Assembly: GCF_029027965.1 (NCBI RefSeq)
Contig: NZ_CP119082.1
Coordinates: 1,220,001-1,284,000 of the forward strand
Direction: 5' to 3'
Length of the DNA stretch: 64,000 bases
DNA from: Paracoccus sp. S3-43
GTDB lineage: Bacteria; Pseudomonadota; Alphaproteobacteria; Rhodobacterales; Rhodobacteraceae
A model generated the notes under the pieces. It was not told the DNA's origin, searched no databases, and worked only from the letters and a program-made list of their open reading frames with translations. A program made the translations under genes and the position numbers. The first letter of the stretch is position 1. Each line of letters begins with the position of its first letter. Shown here piece after piece: positions 16,374-25,896 of this stretch.

Positions 16374-17567
16374 ATGACCGACCTGCCCGTGCTGCGCCTG
16401 CGCCCGAAATCCAAGCCCCAGGCGATCCGCCACGGCTTTCCCTGGGTCTTTGCCGACGAGGCGGTGCTGGACCGCCGCAGCCGCGCCCTCGCGCCGGGCA
16501 GTTTCGCCGTGCTGGAGGATGCGGAGCGCAAGCCCCTGGGGTTGGTGACGGTCAATCCCAATTCCAAGATCGTCGGCCGGGTGATGGATGCCGAACCCGA
16601 TGCGCGGATCGACGGCGCCTGGCTGGCCGCAAAGCTGGCGCGGGCCCTGTCGCTGCGCGAACGGCTGTATGACGCGCCCTTCTATCGCCTGGTCCATGCC
16701 GAGGCGGACGGCTTGCCCGGCCTGGTGATCGACCGTTTCGGCGATGCGGCGGTGATCCAGCCCAACGCGGCCTGGGCGGACCGGATGGCGGATGACCTGG
16801 CCGATGCGCTGATCCGGGTGACGGGCGTGACGACCGTGATCCTGAACGGGCAGGGCCGGGCGCGCGGGCTGGAAGGGCTTGAGGAACGGATGGAGGTTCT
16901 GCGCGGTGCTGCCCCGTCTGAACCGGTGGCGGTGCCGATGAACGGGGCGATCTATCTGGCCGACCTGATGGGCGGGCAGAAGACCGGGCTGTTCTTCGAC
17001 CAGCGGCCCAACCACGCCTTCGCTCAGCGGCTGGCCCAGGGCGCGACTGTGCTGGACGTGTTCAGCCATGTGGGCGGTTTCGGGCTGGCGGCCCTGGCGG
17101 CGGGGGCGTCCCGCGCCATCTGCGTCGACGGCAGCGCGGCGGCCTTGGATCTGGCCCAGGGCGGGGCAGGGCGGATGAATGCCGCCGACCGCCTGGATAC
17201 CGTCCAATCCGACGCCTTCAAGGCGATGGAGCAGATGGAAACGGAAGGCCGCCGCTTCGATCTGGTGGTCTGCGACCCGCCCGCCTTCGCCCCCGCGAAA
17301 CCGGCGTTGGAGGCGGGCTTGCGCGCCTATGAACGCGTGGCGAAACTGGCCGCGCCGCTGGTCGCGCCCGGCGGCTATCTGGTCCTGTGCAGTTGCAGCC
17401 ACGCGGCCGATCTGACCGCCTTCCGCAATGTCAGCGCGCGGGGCATCGGGCGCGGCGGGCGGCGGGGCGTGCTGATCCATACCGGCCAGGCCGGGCCGGA
17501 TCATCCGACGCTGCCGCAACTGGCCGAGACCGGCTATCTCAAGGCGCTGTTCTTCCGGTTGGACTGA
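16374..17567 (+). CDS. RlmI-like class I SAM-dependent rRNA methyltransferase
   Basis: A 397-residue protein with the RlmI/RlmK layout. An N-terminal PUA-like domain (LRLRPKSKPQAIRHGFPWVFADE) is followed by a middle domain with FYRLVHAEADGLPGLVIDRFGD. The Rossmann methyltransferase then shows GQKTGLFFDQRPNH, VLDVFSHVGGFGLAALAAGA (SAM binding) and VVCDPPAFAP (catalytic DPPAF), ending with a CSCSH motif. Family members make 5-methylcytosine in 23S rRNA; the exact target base is not certain. The start ATG is chosen at MTDLPVLR, and the in-frame extension to 16323 has no support. The gene is divergent from edd and its stop overlaps the next start (TGATG). Confidence 0.88.
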   Translation: MTDLPVLRLRPKSKPQAIRHGFPWVFADEAVLDRRSRALAPGSFAVLEDAERKPLGLVTVNPNSKIVGRVMDAEPDARIDGAWLAAKLARALSLRERLYDAPFYRLVHAEADGLPGLVIDRFGDAAVIQPNAAWADRMADDLADALIRVTGVTTVILNGQGRARGLEGLEERMEVLRGAAPSEPVAVPMNGAIYLADLMGGQKTGLFFDQRPNHAFAQRLAQGATVLDVFSHVGGFGLAALAAGASRAICVDGSAAALDLAQGGAGRMNAADRLDTVQSDAFKAMEQMETEGRRFDLVVCDPPAFAPAKPALEAGLRAYERVAKLAAPLVAPGGYLVLCSCSHAADLTAFRNVSARGIGRGGRRGVLIHTGQAGPDHPTLPQLAETGYLKALFFRLD

Positions 17568-18106
17568 TGCGCGCGGTCCTTGACGCCAATGTCCTGTTCC
17601 CGACCGTCCTGCGGGAAATCCTGACCGATCTGGCGGGGGCGGGGCTTTACACGCCGCTGTGGTCGCCCCGGATCCTGGCGGAATGGCGCGCCGCCGCGGC
17701 CCGGCTGGGCGGCGATCAGGACGCCGTCGCGGGGGCCGAGATCGCGCTGCTGCGCGACCGCTTTCCCCAGGCCGAACTGCCCGACGACGGCAGCCGCGCC
17801 ATCGACCTGGATTTCCCCGATCCCGCCGACCGTCATGTGGCGGAAACCGCCCTTGCCGGGGATGCGTCGCTGATCGTCACCGCCAACCTGCGCGATTTTC
17901 CCCAGGGGCTGATGGCCGGGCTGGGCCTGCGGGCGATCCATCCCGACGCCTTCCTGCTGGACCTGCACGCCGCCGATCCGGGCGCCGTCGCCTCGGCGGT
18001 CGGGGCCGCGCGCGACAAGGCGGCGGCGATGGGCGGCGACATGACCGTGGCCCAGATGCTGAAACGCAGCCGCCTGCCCCGGCTGGCCAAAGCGCTGAAA
18101 GGTTGA
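17567..18106 (+). CDS. PIN domain protein (RSP_2648-type)
   Basis: A 179-residue protein with the PIN ribonuclease fold. MRAVLDANVLFPTVLRE holds the first conserved Asp, EWR follows in the middle, and DPADRHVAETAL plus VTANLRDFP carry the later acidic residues. It is of the type found as a stand-alone gene in Rhodobacteraceae. Its start overlaps the methyltransferase stop by one base, and there is no antitoxin gene beside it, so it may be a housekeeping nuclease rather than a VapC toxin. The substrate is unknown. Confidence 0.82.
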   Translation: MRAVLDANVLFPTVLREILTDLAGAGLYTPLWSPRILAEWRAAAARLGGDQDAVAGAEIALLRDRFPQAELPDDGSRAIDLDFPDPADRHVAETALAGDASLIVTANLRDFPQGLMAGLGLRAIHPDAFLLDLHAADPGAVASAVGAARDKAAAMGGDMTVAQMLKRSRLPRLAKALKG

Positions 18107-18116
18107 TCCGAGTTGC

Positions 18117-18130
18117 TGTTAACGCTAACA
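18117..18130. promoter_or_regulatory. LacI-type operator upstream of zwf
   Basis: TGTTAACGCTAACA lies 36-50 bases before the zwf start codon. The same site occurs in reverse orientation upstream of edd, so one regulator probably controls both units. Sinorhizobium PckR, a LacI-family regulator of central carbon genes, is a possible parallel; this link is inference. Confidence 0.72.
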
Positions 18131-18166
18131 ACAGATATGGCGATCCCCAACCGCAAGGAGGACAGC

Positions 18167-19618
18167 ATGGTCTCTCGCGTCATTCCGGTCGATGACTTCG
18201 ATCTGGTGATTTTTGGTGCAACCGGCGATCTGGCTCAGCGCAAGATCCTGCCGGGATTGTTCCGCCGCTTCGTCGCAGGGCAGATCCCCGACAGCGCGCG
18301 GATCATCGGCGCGGCGCGGACCGACCAGGACGATGCCGCCTTCCGGTCCGAGGCCGCGAAGGCTATCGTGGAATTCGGCGGCATCGCCGCCGACGACCCG
18401 CGCCTGGCGCAATTTCTGGAACTGCTGAGCTATACCCCCATTGACGCCAGGGGCGAGGACGGCTGGACCGAACTGAAATCGCGGATCCGGCCCCGTGCGG
18501 TCCATGCCTTCTATTTCTCGGTCGCGCCGGCGCTGTTCGGCGACATCGCCAGCCGGCTGGCCAGCCACGGCATCGCCGACCGCAACAGCCGCATCGTGGT
18601 GGAAAAGCCCTTCGGCCGCGACCTGGAAACCGCCCGCGCGCTGAACGCGACCCTGGCCCGGCATTTCGACGAGGAACAGATCTATCGGATCGACCATTAC
18701 CTGGGCAAGGAAACCGTCCAGAACCTGATGGCGGTGCGGTTCGCGAACATCCTGTTCGAGCCGCTGTGGAATTCCCAATATGTCGATCACGTCCAGATCA
18801 CGGTGGCCGAAACCGTGGGCGTGGCCGGGCGCGGCAGCTATTATGACAAGTCGGGCGCGATCCGCGACATGGTGCAGAACCACATGATGCAGCTTCTGTG
18901 CCTGATCGCGATGGAGCCGCCCTATCACTTCGACCCGAACGCGGTGCGCGACGAGAAGCTGAAGGTGATCCGCGCCCTCCAGCCGGTCGAGGCGGGCGAC
19001 ATCGTGCGCGGCCAGTATCAGGGCGACGGCAAGTCCAGCAGCTATGCCGAGGATTCCGAAAACCCCGATTCGCGGACCGAAAGCTATGTCGCGATGAAGG
19101 TCTGCATTTCCAACTGGCGGTGGCAGGGCACGCCCTTCTATCTGCGTACCGGCAAGAAGCTGCGGGCGCGGACCAGCGAGATCGCCGTGGTGTTTCGCGA
19201 ACCGCCGCATTCGATCTTTGACGACAGCGGCGCGCCCAAGGCGAATGAGCTTGTCATCCGCCTGCAACCCAACGAGGGTATGAACCTCAAGGTGATGATC
19301 AAGGAGCCGGGGCCGGGGGGAATGCGGCTGGTGCAGGTGCCCCTCGACATGTCCTTCGCCGAGGCGCTTGGCGCGGATGGCAGCGACATGCCCGATGCCT
19401 ATGAACGGCTGATCATGGACGTGATTCGCGGCAACCAGACGCTGTTCATGCGCGGCGACGAGGTCGAGGCCGCCTGGGCCTGGACCGACCCGATCATCGC
19501 CGCCTGGGAAGACAGCAAGCGGCGGCCGGAACCCTATGACGCGGGATCCTCTGGCCCCGAGGAGGCGTTGCGCCTGATGCATCGGGACAACCGCCGTTGG
19601 AGGGAAATTCGCGCATGA
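18167..19618 (+). CDS. zwf: Glucose-6-phosphate 1-dehydrogenase
   Basis: A 483-residue enzyme that oxidises glucose-6-phosphate to 6-phosphogluconolactone and supplies NADPH. It has the nucleotide-binding start DLVIFGATGDLAQRKILPGLF and the active-site signature RIDHYLGKE with DHYLGK at residues 176-181. The start at MVSRVIPVDD is preceded by AAGGAGG with good spacing; an in-frame extension runs over the operator and is rejected. It is the first gene of zwf-pgl-pgi and its stop overlaps the pgl start (ATGA). Confidence 0.97.
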   Translation: MVSRVIPVDDFDLVIFGATGDLAQRKILPGLFRRFVAGQIPDSARIIGAARTDQDDAAFRSEAAKAIVEFGGIAADDPRLAQFLELLSYTPIDARGEDGWTELKSRIRPRAVHAFYFSVAPALFGDIASRLASHGIADRNSRIVVEKPFGRDLETARALNATLARHFDEEQIYRIDHYLGKETVQNLMAVRFANILFEPLWNSQYVDHVQITVAETVGVAGRGSYYDKSGAIRDMVQNHMMQLLCLIAMEPPYHFDPNAVRDEKLKVIRALQPVEAGDIVRGQYQGDGKSSSYAEDSENPDSRTESYVAMKVCISNWRWQGTPFYLRTGKKLRARTSEIAVVFREPPHSIFDDSGAPKANELVIRLQPNEGMNLKVMIKEPGPGGMRLVQVPLDMSFAEALGADGSDMPDAYERLIMDVIRGNQTLFMRGDEVEAAWAWTDPIIAAWEDSKRRPEPYDAGSSGPEEALRLMHRDNRRWREIRA

Positions 19619-20292
19619 CCATGGAATTCAAGGAATATCCCGACCGGGAAATGCTGGCCCTGTCGCTGGCCGACCAGATCGCCTCGCAACTGGCGCAGCA
19701 GTTGCGCACGGGCGACGCCGCCAGCCTCTGCGTGCCGGGCGGCACCTCTCCCACGCTGGTCTTCGAAACGCTGAGCGGGGCCGATATCGACTGGTCCCGC
19801 GTCACGGTGTTTCTGGGCGACGAACGCTGGGTGGATGGCGACCACAAGCGGTCGAACGGCCGCCTGCTGCGCCGCCACCTGCTGCGCGACCGGGCGGCCG
19901 TCGCGAATTACATCGACCTTTATACCGGGGCCGCGACCCCCGACGAGGCGGCGCCGGGTCTGGCCGAGGCGATCCGCCCGCATCTGCCGATCAGCGTCGT
20001 GCTGCTGGGCATGGGCAACGACATGCACACCGCCAGCCTGTTTCCCGGCGCCGACCGCCTGGCCGAAGGGCTGGCCGCCGATGCCCCCCTGGTCCTGCCG
20101 ATCCGCGCCGAGGGCGCCGAGGAGCCGCGCGTCACCCTGACCCGCCCCGCGCTTGCCGATGCGATGAATGTCCATGTCCTGATCATGGGCCCTGAAAAAC
20201 GCGAGGCGCTGGAGCGCGCGCAGAAGCTGGACCCGATCCAGGCGCCGATCCGCGCCTTCCTGGACAACGCGACCGTTCACTGGGCCGAATGA
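19615..20292 (+). CDS. pgl: 6-phosphogluconolactonase
   Basis: A 225-residue SugarP-isomerase-like lactonase. It has [16 protein letters not shown] in the N-terminal part, [11 protein letters not shown] in the middle and [19 protein letters not shown] near residue 130, the usual signatures. It hydrolyses the zwf product to 6-phosphogluconate, the edd substrate. It starts at the ATG overlapping the zwf stop and ends overlapping a possible upstream start of pgi. Operon membership is clear. Confidence 0.95.
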   Translation: MTMEFKEYPDREMLALSLADQIASQLAQQLRTGDAASLCVPGGTSPTLVFETLSGADIDWSRVTVFLGDERWVDGDHKRSNGRLLRRHLLRDRAAVANYIDLYTGAATPDEAAPGLAEAIRPHLPISVVLLGMGNDMHTASLFPGADRLAEGLAADAPLVLPIRAEGAEEPRVTLTRPALADAMNVHVLIMGPEKREALERAQKLDPIQAPIRAFLDNATVHWAE

Positions 20293-20315
20293 TCCGCCCG
20301 AAGGAGCCTTCCCGA

Positions 20316-21926
20316 ATGACCGACATCTGGACCCGCCTGGGCGCCTATCGCGCGGCGCAGCATGATACGCGGATCACCGACCTGTTCGCCGCCGATCCCG
20401 CCCGCGCCCGCGCCTTCGCGACCCAAGCCGACGGCCTGGTTTTCGACTGGTCGAAGACCATGATCGACAAGGGCGCGCACGACCTGCTGATCGAACTGGC
20501 CGAAGGCGCGGGGGTGGCCGCCCGGCGCGAGGCGATGTTTTCGGGCGAGAAGATCAACGAGACCGAGGGCCGCGCCGTCTTGCACACCGCCCTGCGCAAC
20601 CTGCGCGGCCATGTGACGGTGGACGGCCAGGACGTGATGCCCGCGGTGCGCGAAACCCACGACCGCATGGCCGATTTCGCCCGCGACCTGCGCTCCGGCG
20701 CCTTCACGGGGCAGGGCGGCAAGATCACCGATGTGGTCAATATCGGCATCGGCGGGTCCGATCTTGGCCCCGCTATGGCGGTGCTGGCGATGGCGCCCTA
20801 TCACGACGGGCCGCGCACGCATTTCGTCAGCAACGTCGACGGCGCCGACATCGCCGACACGCTGAAGGGGCTGGATCCAGCCACGACGCTGGTCATCGTC
20901 GCGTCAAAGACCTTCACCACCATCGAGACGATGACCAACGCCCGAACCGCCCGCGACTGGATGGGCAAGGCCGTGACCGATCCGGCGGCACAATTCGTGG
21001 CGTTGTCCTCGGCCACCGGCAAGACGGCGGAATTCGGCATCGACGCCAGCCGCGTCTTCGGATTCGAGGATTGGGTCGGCGGGCGCTATTCCGTCTGGGG
21101 TCCGATCGGGCTGTCGCTGATGCTGGCCATCGGCGACGCGCATTTCGACGACTTCCTGGCGGGCGCCGCCGCCATGGACGCGCATTTTCGCGCTGCGCCG
21201 CTGGCCGAGAACCTGCCGGTGCTGCTGGCCCTGGTGGGCATCTGGCATCACCAGGTCTGCGGCTATCCGACCCGCGCGGTGCTGCCCTATGACAACCGCC
21301 TGCTGCGGCTGCCCGCCTATCTGCAACAGCTTGAGATGGAATCGAACGGCAAGCGCGTGGCGATGGACGGGTCCGACCTGACGGTCCCGTCCGGCCCGGT
21401 CGTCTGGGGCGAACCCGGCACCAACGGCCAGCACGCCTTCTACCAACTGATCCATCAGGGCACGACGCCCGTTCCCTGCGAATTCATCCTGGCCGCGAAG
21501 GGCCACGAGGACGAGTTGGCCCATCACCACATCCTGCTGGCCGCGAACTGCCTTGCGCAGTCCGAGGCGCTGATGCGCGGCCGCAGCCTGGAGGAGGCGC
21601 GCGCCCTGATGGCCGCGAAGGGGCTGGAGGGCGCCGAACTGGACCGACAGGCCCGCCACCGGGTGTTTCCGGGCAACCGGCCGTCAACCACGCTGCTGAT
21701 CGAGAAGCTGACCCCCTTCACCCTGGGCCAGATCGTCGCGCTGTATGAGCACCGCGTCTTTGTCGAGGGCGCGATCCTGGGGATCAACAGCTTCGACCAG
21801 TGGGGTGTGGAACTGGGCAAGGAGCTGGCGCTGAAGGTCGAGCCGCTGCTGAAGGGCGAGGGGGCGCCGGGGCACGACGCCTCGACCGAGCATCTGGCGG
21901 CGTTGTTCCGGCAGATGCGCGGGTGA
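20316..21926 (+). CDS. pgi: Glucose-6-phosphate isomerase
   Basis: A 536-residue isomerase interconverting glucose-6-phosphate and fructose-6-phosphate. Signatures include [45 protein letters not shown] and [15 protein letters not shown]. The start at MTDIWTRL is chosen for the AAGGAG site about 10 bases upstream; an ATG at 20289 overlaps the pgl stop and would add nine residues. Together with zwf and pgl it feeds fructose-6-phosphate back into the Entner-Doudoroff route, as needed for cyclic flux. Confidence 0.96.
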   Translation: MTDIWTRLGAYRAAQHDTRITDLFAADPARARAFATQADGLVFDWSKTMIDKGAHDLLIELAEGAGVAARREAMFSGEKINETEGRAVLHTALRNLRGHVTVDGQDVMPAVRETHDRMADFARDLRSGAFTGQGGKITDVVNIGIGGSDLGPAMAVLAMAPYHDGPRTHFVSNVDGADIADTLKGLDPATTLVIVASKTFTTIETMTNARTARDWMGKAVTDPAAQFVALSSATGKTAEFGIDASRVFGFEDWVGGRYSVWGPIGLSLMLAIGDAHFDDFLAGAAAMDAHFRAAPLAENLPVLLALVGIWHHQVCGYPTRAVLPYDNRLLRLPAYLQQLEMESNGKRVAMDGSDLTVPSGPVVWGEPGTNGQHAFYQLIHQGTTPVPCEFILAAKGHEDELAHHHILLAANCLAQSEALMRGRSLEEARALMAAKGLEGAELDRQARHRVFPGNRPSTTLLIEKLTPFTLGQIVALYEHRVFVEGAILGINSFDQWGVELGKELALKVEPLLKGEGAPGHDASTEHLAALFRQMRG

Positions 21927-21931
21927 GGAAG

Positions 21932-21970
21932 CCGGGGGCTTCGCGCCCCCGGACCCCCGCAGGATATTTT
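21932..21970. repeat. REP-like intergenic hairpin element
   Basis: CCGGGGGC, loop TTCGC and GCCCCCGG form an 8-bp stem. It is followed by ACCCCCG and a GGATATTTT tail. The same design occurs after purA (28375-28425). It probably ends pgi transcription and belongs to a dispersed repeat family. Confidence 0.65.
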
Positions 21971-21984
21971 CGTGAAGAAGAAGC

Positions 21985-22203
21985 CTACCAATGCGGCGGG
22001 CGTTGGTCGGCCAGCGGGATCTGGCCTTGGGCATCGGCCTGCTGTTCGGCGGCGAAGCGCATCAGCATCTCGACCCGGCGGGTCAGGGTGGCGATCTCGG
22101 CATCCTGGCGGGCGATGACCTCGTGCAGGTCTTCGGTCACGCGGGTCAGGTGCGCCAGCGTTTCCTCGACCGCCCGGATTTGCGTCTCGGTATCCTTGTC
22201 CAT
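21985..22203 (-). CDS. slyX: SlyX family protein
   Basis: A 72-residue coiled-coil protein. The heptads run through [41 protein letters not shown], and the end [11 protein letters not shown] matches the conserved SlyX tail (P-P-H-x). Function is unknown in the family. It starts at MDKDTETQ; the open frame upstream is a shadow of hisS. It is divergent from hisS with 50 bases between. Confidence 0.85.
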   Translation of the reverse strand: MDKDTETQIRAVEETLAHLTRVTEDLHEVIARQDAEIATLTRRVEMLMRFAAEQQADAQGQIPLADQRPPHW

Positions 22204-22253
22204 ATCGGCCCCTTCGGTTAAGGCAGCCACGGATTGGCCGGAAAGGCAGGACC

Positions 22254-23750
22254 ATGGCGAAAGATCAGAAAAAACAGCCCCGTCCCAAGGCGGAAACGCC
22301 CAAGGGCTTTCGCGACTATTTCGGCGCGGAGGTGACGGAACGCAAGGCGATGCTGGATCGGATCGCCGAAATCTATCACCGCCATGGCTTCGATCCCCTG
22401 GAAACAAGCGCCGTCGAGACGGTCGAGGCTTTGGGGAAGTTCCTGCCCGATGTGGACCGCCCGAATGCCGGGGTCTTCGCCTGGCAGGAGGAAGCCGTCC
22501 CCGGAATTGGTAAGGGCGACGGCGGGTCGGGCGACTGGCTGGCGCTGCGATACGACCTGACAGCGCCGCTGGCGCGGGTGGCGGCGCAGTTTCGGGGCGA
22601 CCTGCCGTCCCCCTATCGCCGCTATGCGATGGGGCCGGTCTGGCGCAACGAGAAGCCGGGGCCGGGCCGGTTCCGGCAGTTCTATCAATGCGATGCGGAT
22701 ACGGTTGGGTCGGCCTCGGTCGCGGCGGATGCCGAGATCTGCGCGATGCTGGCCGATGCGCTGGAGGCGGTCGGCATTGCGCGCGGCGACTATCTGGTGC
22801 GGATCAACAATCGCAAGGTTCTGAACGGCGTGCTGGAGGCGGCCGAGGTTCGGGCGGATCAATCCGACGACGTGCTGCGCCAGATCGACAAGTTCGACAA
22901 GGTGGGCCGCGATGGCGTGCTGGCGCTGCTGACCGTGGGCCGCAAGGACGACAGCGGCGCGGCGATCGAGGGGGTCGGGCTGTCCGAGGCGCAGGCGGCG
23001 CCGGTGCTGGCCTTCCTGACCTCGAAGGGGGCGGACAACGCCGCGACGCTGGCGAACCTGCGCGCGGCGGTGGGGGCATCGGCCATCGGCGTCGACGGCG
23101 TGGACGAACTGGCCGAGATCGCCGGGATGCTGGCCGCCATGAGCGTGGCCGAGGATCGCGCAGTCGTCGACCCCTCGATCGTGCGGGGGCTTGGCTATTA
23201 CACCGGCCCGGTTTTCGAGGCCGAACTGACCTTCGAGATCCTCGATGAGAAGGGCCGCAAGCGGCAGTTCGGATCCGTCGCCGGCGGCGGGCGCTATGAT
23301 GGTCTGGTCGAGCGCTTCACCGGCCAGAAGGTGCCTGCGACGGGCGTGTCCATCGGCGTGGACCGGCTGCTGGCGGCCTTGCGCGCCAAGGGGCTGGCGG
23401 GAGCGGACGCCCAGGGGCCGGTGGTCGTGACCGTGATGGACCGCGACCGGATGGCCGATTATCAGGCGATGGCCGCCGATCTGCGCGCAGCAGGCATCCG
23501 GGCCGAGGTCTATTTGGGCAACCCGAAGACCTTCGGCAACCAGTTGAAATATGCCGACAAGCGCCGCGCCCCGGCGGCGATCATCCAGGGCGCGGACGAG
23601 GCCGCGCGCGGCGTGGTGCAGGTCAAGGATCTGGTCCTGGGCGCGAAGATCGCCGCCGAGGCCAGCTTGGACGAATGGAAGGCCCAGCCCGCCCAGACCG
23701 AGGTGGCGCGCGCCGATCTGGTCGCGGAAGTGCGGCGGATCCTGTCATGA
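22254..23750 (+). CDS. hisS: Histidine-tRNA ligase
   Basis: A 498-residue class II aminoacyl-tRNA synthetase. Motif 1 is near [13 protein letters not shown] and [13 protein letters not shown]. Motif 2 is [27 protein letters not shown], and the histidine motif [11 protein letters not shown] is near residue 310. The C-terminal anticodon domain has VVVTVMDRD and [11 protein letters not shown]. It heads hisS-hisZ-hisG with 4-base overlaps, an arrangement common in Rhodobacteraceae. Confidence 0.97.
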   Translation: MAKDQKKQPRPKAETPKGFRDYFGAEVTERKAMLDRIAEIYHRHGFDPLETSAVETVEALGKFLPDVDRPNAGVFAWQEEAVPGIGKGDGGSGDWLALRYDLTAPLARVAAQFRGDLPSPYRRYAMGPVWRNEKPGPGRFRQFYQCDADTVGSASVAADAEICAMLADALEAVGIARGDYLVRINNRKVLNGVLEAAEVRADQSDDVLRQIDKFDKVGRDGVLALLTVGRKDDSGAAIEGVGLSEAQAAPVLAFLTSKGADNAATLANLRAAVGASAIGVDGVDELAEIAGMLAAMSVAEDRAVVDPSIVRGLGYYTGPVFEAELTFEILDEKGRKRQFGSVAGGGRYDGLVERFTGQKVPATGVSIGVDRLLAALRAKGLAGADAQGPVVVTVMDRDRMADYQAMAADLRAAGIRAEVYLGNPKTFGNQLKYADKRRAPAAIIQGADEAARGVVQVKDLVLGAKIAAEASLDEWKAQPAQTEVARADLVAEVRRILS

Positions 23751-24808
23751 TCCCCAAGCGCGACAAGCAGGCCCTGGGCCAGCGGCTGCTGGCTGCGTTC
23801 CGCGCGGCGGGCGCGGTCGAGGTCGCGCCCGACATCCTGCTGCCCGCCGGCGCGCTGCTGGATCTGTATGGCGAGGATATCCGCGCCCGCGCCTATGTCA
23901 CCGCCGATCCCATCCGGGGCGAGATGATGTTGCGCCCCGATTTCACCGTGCCGGTGGTGCAGGCGCATATGCAGGACGGCGCCGAACCGGCCCGATATTG
24001 CTATCTGGGCGAGGTGTTCCGCAAGCAGGACATGGGCGATCTGCGTCCCGAAAACCTGCGCGACAACGAATACCTGCAATGCGGGCTGGAGCTGTTTTCG
24101 CGTCATCCCGGCGCCGATGCCGAGGTCTTCGCGCTGTTCCACCGGCTGCTGGCGCCCTATGGGCTGTCGCCGGAAACCGGGGACATGGGGCTGCTGATGG
24201 ACGCGGTGCGCGGGCTGCCGGTCTCGGACGCGCGGCGGGCGGCGCTGCTGCACCATATCTGGCGGCCGGGGCGGTTCCAGCGGTTGCTGGATCGTTTCTC
24301 TGCCGATGCCGCCCCGCGCGATTTTCCCGCCGGCACCGCGCCTTGGGCCGGGCTGCGCGGCGAGGATGAGATGCAGGCCCGCATCGCCCGGCTGCGCGCC
24401 GACGCGGCCGAACCGCCCTTGCCGCCCCGCTGGTCGGACCGGCTGAAACGGCTGTTCGCCCTGCGCGCGCCCGCGCCCCGGGCCGTCACCGCCCTGCGCG
24501 ACCTGGCCGGGGACATGCCCGCCATCGCGCCCGCCGTCCGGCGGATCGAGACGCGCCTTGCCGCCATCGGCGGGCAGGGGATCGACCTGTCGGGCGTGAT
24601 CTTCGACGCCAGCCACGGCCGCACGACGATGGAATATTACGACGGCTTCACCTTCAGCTTCCTGGCGGCGCGGCCCGGCCTGCCGCCGGTCGCCTCGGGC
24701 GGGCGCTATGACGCGCTGACGCGGATGCTGGGCAGGGGTCGCGAAATCCCGGCGGTCGGCGGCATCATCCGCCCCGGCGTGCTGGCGGAACTGGAGGCCA
24801 CGGCATGA
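23747..24808 (+). CDS. hisZ: ATP phosphoribosyltransferase regulatory subunit
   Basis: A 353-residue HisRS paralogue lacking the tRNA-binding part. It has [30 protein letters not shown] and [14 protein letters not shown]. With the short HisG it forms the hetero-octameric first enzyme of histidine synthesis and confers feedback control. The ATG overlaps the hisS stop, and its own stop overlaps hisG. Although it looks like a synthetase, the preceding gene already supplies HisRS, which favours the HisZ call. Confidence 0.93.
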   Translation: MIPKRDKQALGQRLLAAFRAAGAVEVAPDILLPAGALLDLYGEDIRARAYVTADPIRGEMMLRPDFTVPVVQAHMQDGAEPARYCYLGEVFRKQDMGDLRPENLRDNEYLQCGLELFSRHPGADAEVFALFHRLLAPYGLSPETGDMGLLMDAVRGLPVSDARRAALLHHIWRPGRFQRLLDRFSADAAPRDFPAGTAPWAGLRGEDEMQARIARLRADAAEPPLPPRWSDRLKRLFALRAPAPRAVTALRDLAGDMPAIAPAVRRIETRLAAIGGQGIDLSGVIFDASHGRTTMEYYDGFTFSFLAARPGLPPVASGGRYDALTRMLGRGREIPAVGGIIRPGVLAELEATA

Positions 24809-25494
24809 TCCGCCCCATGATCCGGCTGGGCGTGCCGTCCAAGGGGCGGCTGATGGAGCAGAGCTTTGACTGGTTCGCGGATCGCGGCGTCCGGCTGTCG
24901 CGCAGCGGGTCGGACCGCGAATACGCGGGCCGGGTCGAGGGGGTCGAGGGCGTTTCGCTGGTGCTGCTGTCGGCAGGAGAGATCCCGCGCGACCTGGCGG
25001 CGGGCCGGATCGAACTGGGCGTCACCGGCACCGATCTGGTGCGCGAGAAGCTGGCGGGCTGGGCCTCGGACGTGGCCGAGGTCGCGCCGATGGGCTTCGG
25101 CCATGCCGACCTGATCCTGGCGGTGCCGGAATGCTGGGCCGATTGCGACACGCTGGACGATTTCGATTCCGTCTGCCGCGATTTCCGCGCCGCGCATGGT
25201 TTCCGGCTGCGGATCGCCACCAAGTATCACCGGCTGGTCCGCGCCTGGCTGGCCGCGCATGAGGTCGCCGATTACCAGCTTGTCGATTCGCAGGGCGCGA
25301 CCGAGGGCACCGTGGCCAACCAGACCGCCGAGGCGATCGCCGACATCACCTCGTCGGGGGAAACGCTGCGGGCCAACAACCTGAAGATCCTGTCGGAAGA
25401 TCCGATCCTGCGGTCGCAGGCCACGCTGTTCGCGGCCCGCCGCGCGGCGGAACGCCCCGATGTTCGGGACTTTCTGGCGCGGCTGGCCGGATAG
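24805..25494 (+). CDS. hisG: ATP phosphoribosyltransferase catalytic subunit, short form
   Basis: A 229-residue catalytic subunit that makes phosphoribosyl-ATP from ATP and PRPP. It shows LGVPSKGRLMEQ, ELGVTGTDLVREK, ATKYHRLVRAWL and DSQGATEGTVANQTAEAIADI. The absence of the C-terminal regulatory domain marks the short form that needs HisZ, encoded directly upstream. The start at 24805 overlaps the hisZ stop; a second Met four codons on is an alternative. Confidence 0.95.
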   Translation: MIRPMIRLGVPSKGRLMEQSFDWFADRGVRLSRSGSDREYAGRVEGVEGVSLVLLSAGEIPRDLAAGRIELGVTGTDLVREKLAGWASDVAEVAPMGFGHADLILAVPECWADCDTLDDFDSVCRDFRAAHGFRLRIATKYHRLVRAWLAAHEVADYQLVDSQGATEGTVANQTAEAIADITSSGETLRANNLKILSEDPILRSQATLFAARRAAERPDVRDFLARLAG

Positions 25495-25588
25495 ACGCCG
25501 GTCCCTGCGCGGTCGATGGATCGCGTTGGCCCGCTGTGGCGTTGTTGTCCGTCATCTGCCGATAACGGCTGAACACAGGAGAAACGAC

Positions 25589-25858
25589 ATGGTCGAGGCA
25601 AGCCAGATCAAGGAACATATGGAAGTGGTCGGCGCCGACGGCGTGCATGTGGGCAAGGTGGACCACCTGGACGGCGACCGCATCAAGCTGACCCGCAAGG
25701 ACGAAGCGCATGGTCAGTCCAGGGACCATCACCATTACCTGCCGCTGGCGAATGTCTCGTCGGTGGACGGCGGCAAGCTGTGGCTGTCCGCCGATGCGGC
25801 CAACGCCGCACAGCTGTTCGAGGAAAAGGACGGCTCGCCCATCCGGGACGACCTCTGA
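25589..25858 (+). CDS. DUF2171 domain-containing protein
   Basis: An 89-residue soluble protein with IKEHMEVVGADGVHVGKVDHLDGDRIKLTRKD and HHYLPLANVSSVDGGKLWLS, the DUF2171/PRC-barrel-like pattern. An AGGAG site precedes the ATG. Related small proteins are often stress-related, but no function is established. It stands alone, with convergent ftsY after a strong hairpin. Confidence 0.82.
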   Translation: MVEASQIKEHMEVVGADGVHVGKVDHLDGDRIKLTRKDEAHGQSRDHHHYLPLANVSSVDGGKLWLSADAANAAQLFEEKDGSPIRDDL

Positions 25859-25868
25859 TCCCGCGCCG

Positions 25869-25890
25869 GGCCGGATGGCGACATCCGGCC
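25869..25890. terminator. Bidirectional hairpin between DUF2171 gene and ftsY
   Basis: GGCCGGATG, loop GCGA and CATCCGGCC form a perfect 9-bp stem between two convergent genes. There is only a weak T run (TGTTCC), so termination is likely but not certain. Confidence 0.65.
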
Positions 25891-25896
25891 TGTTCC

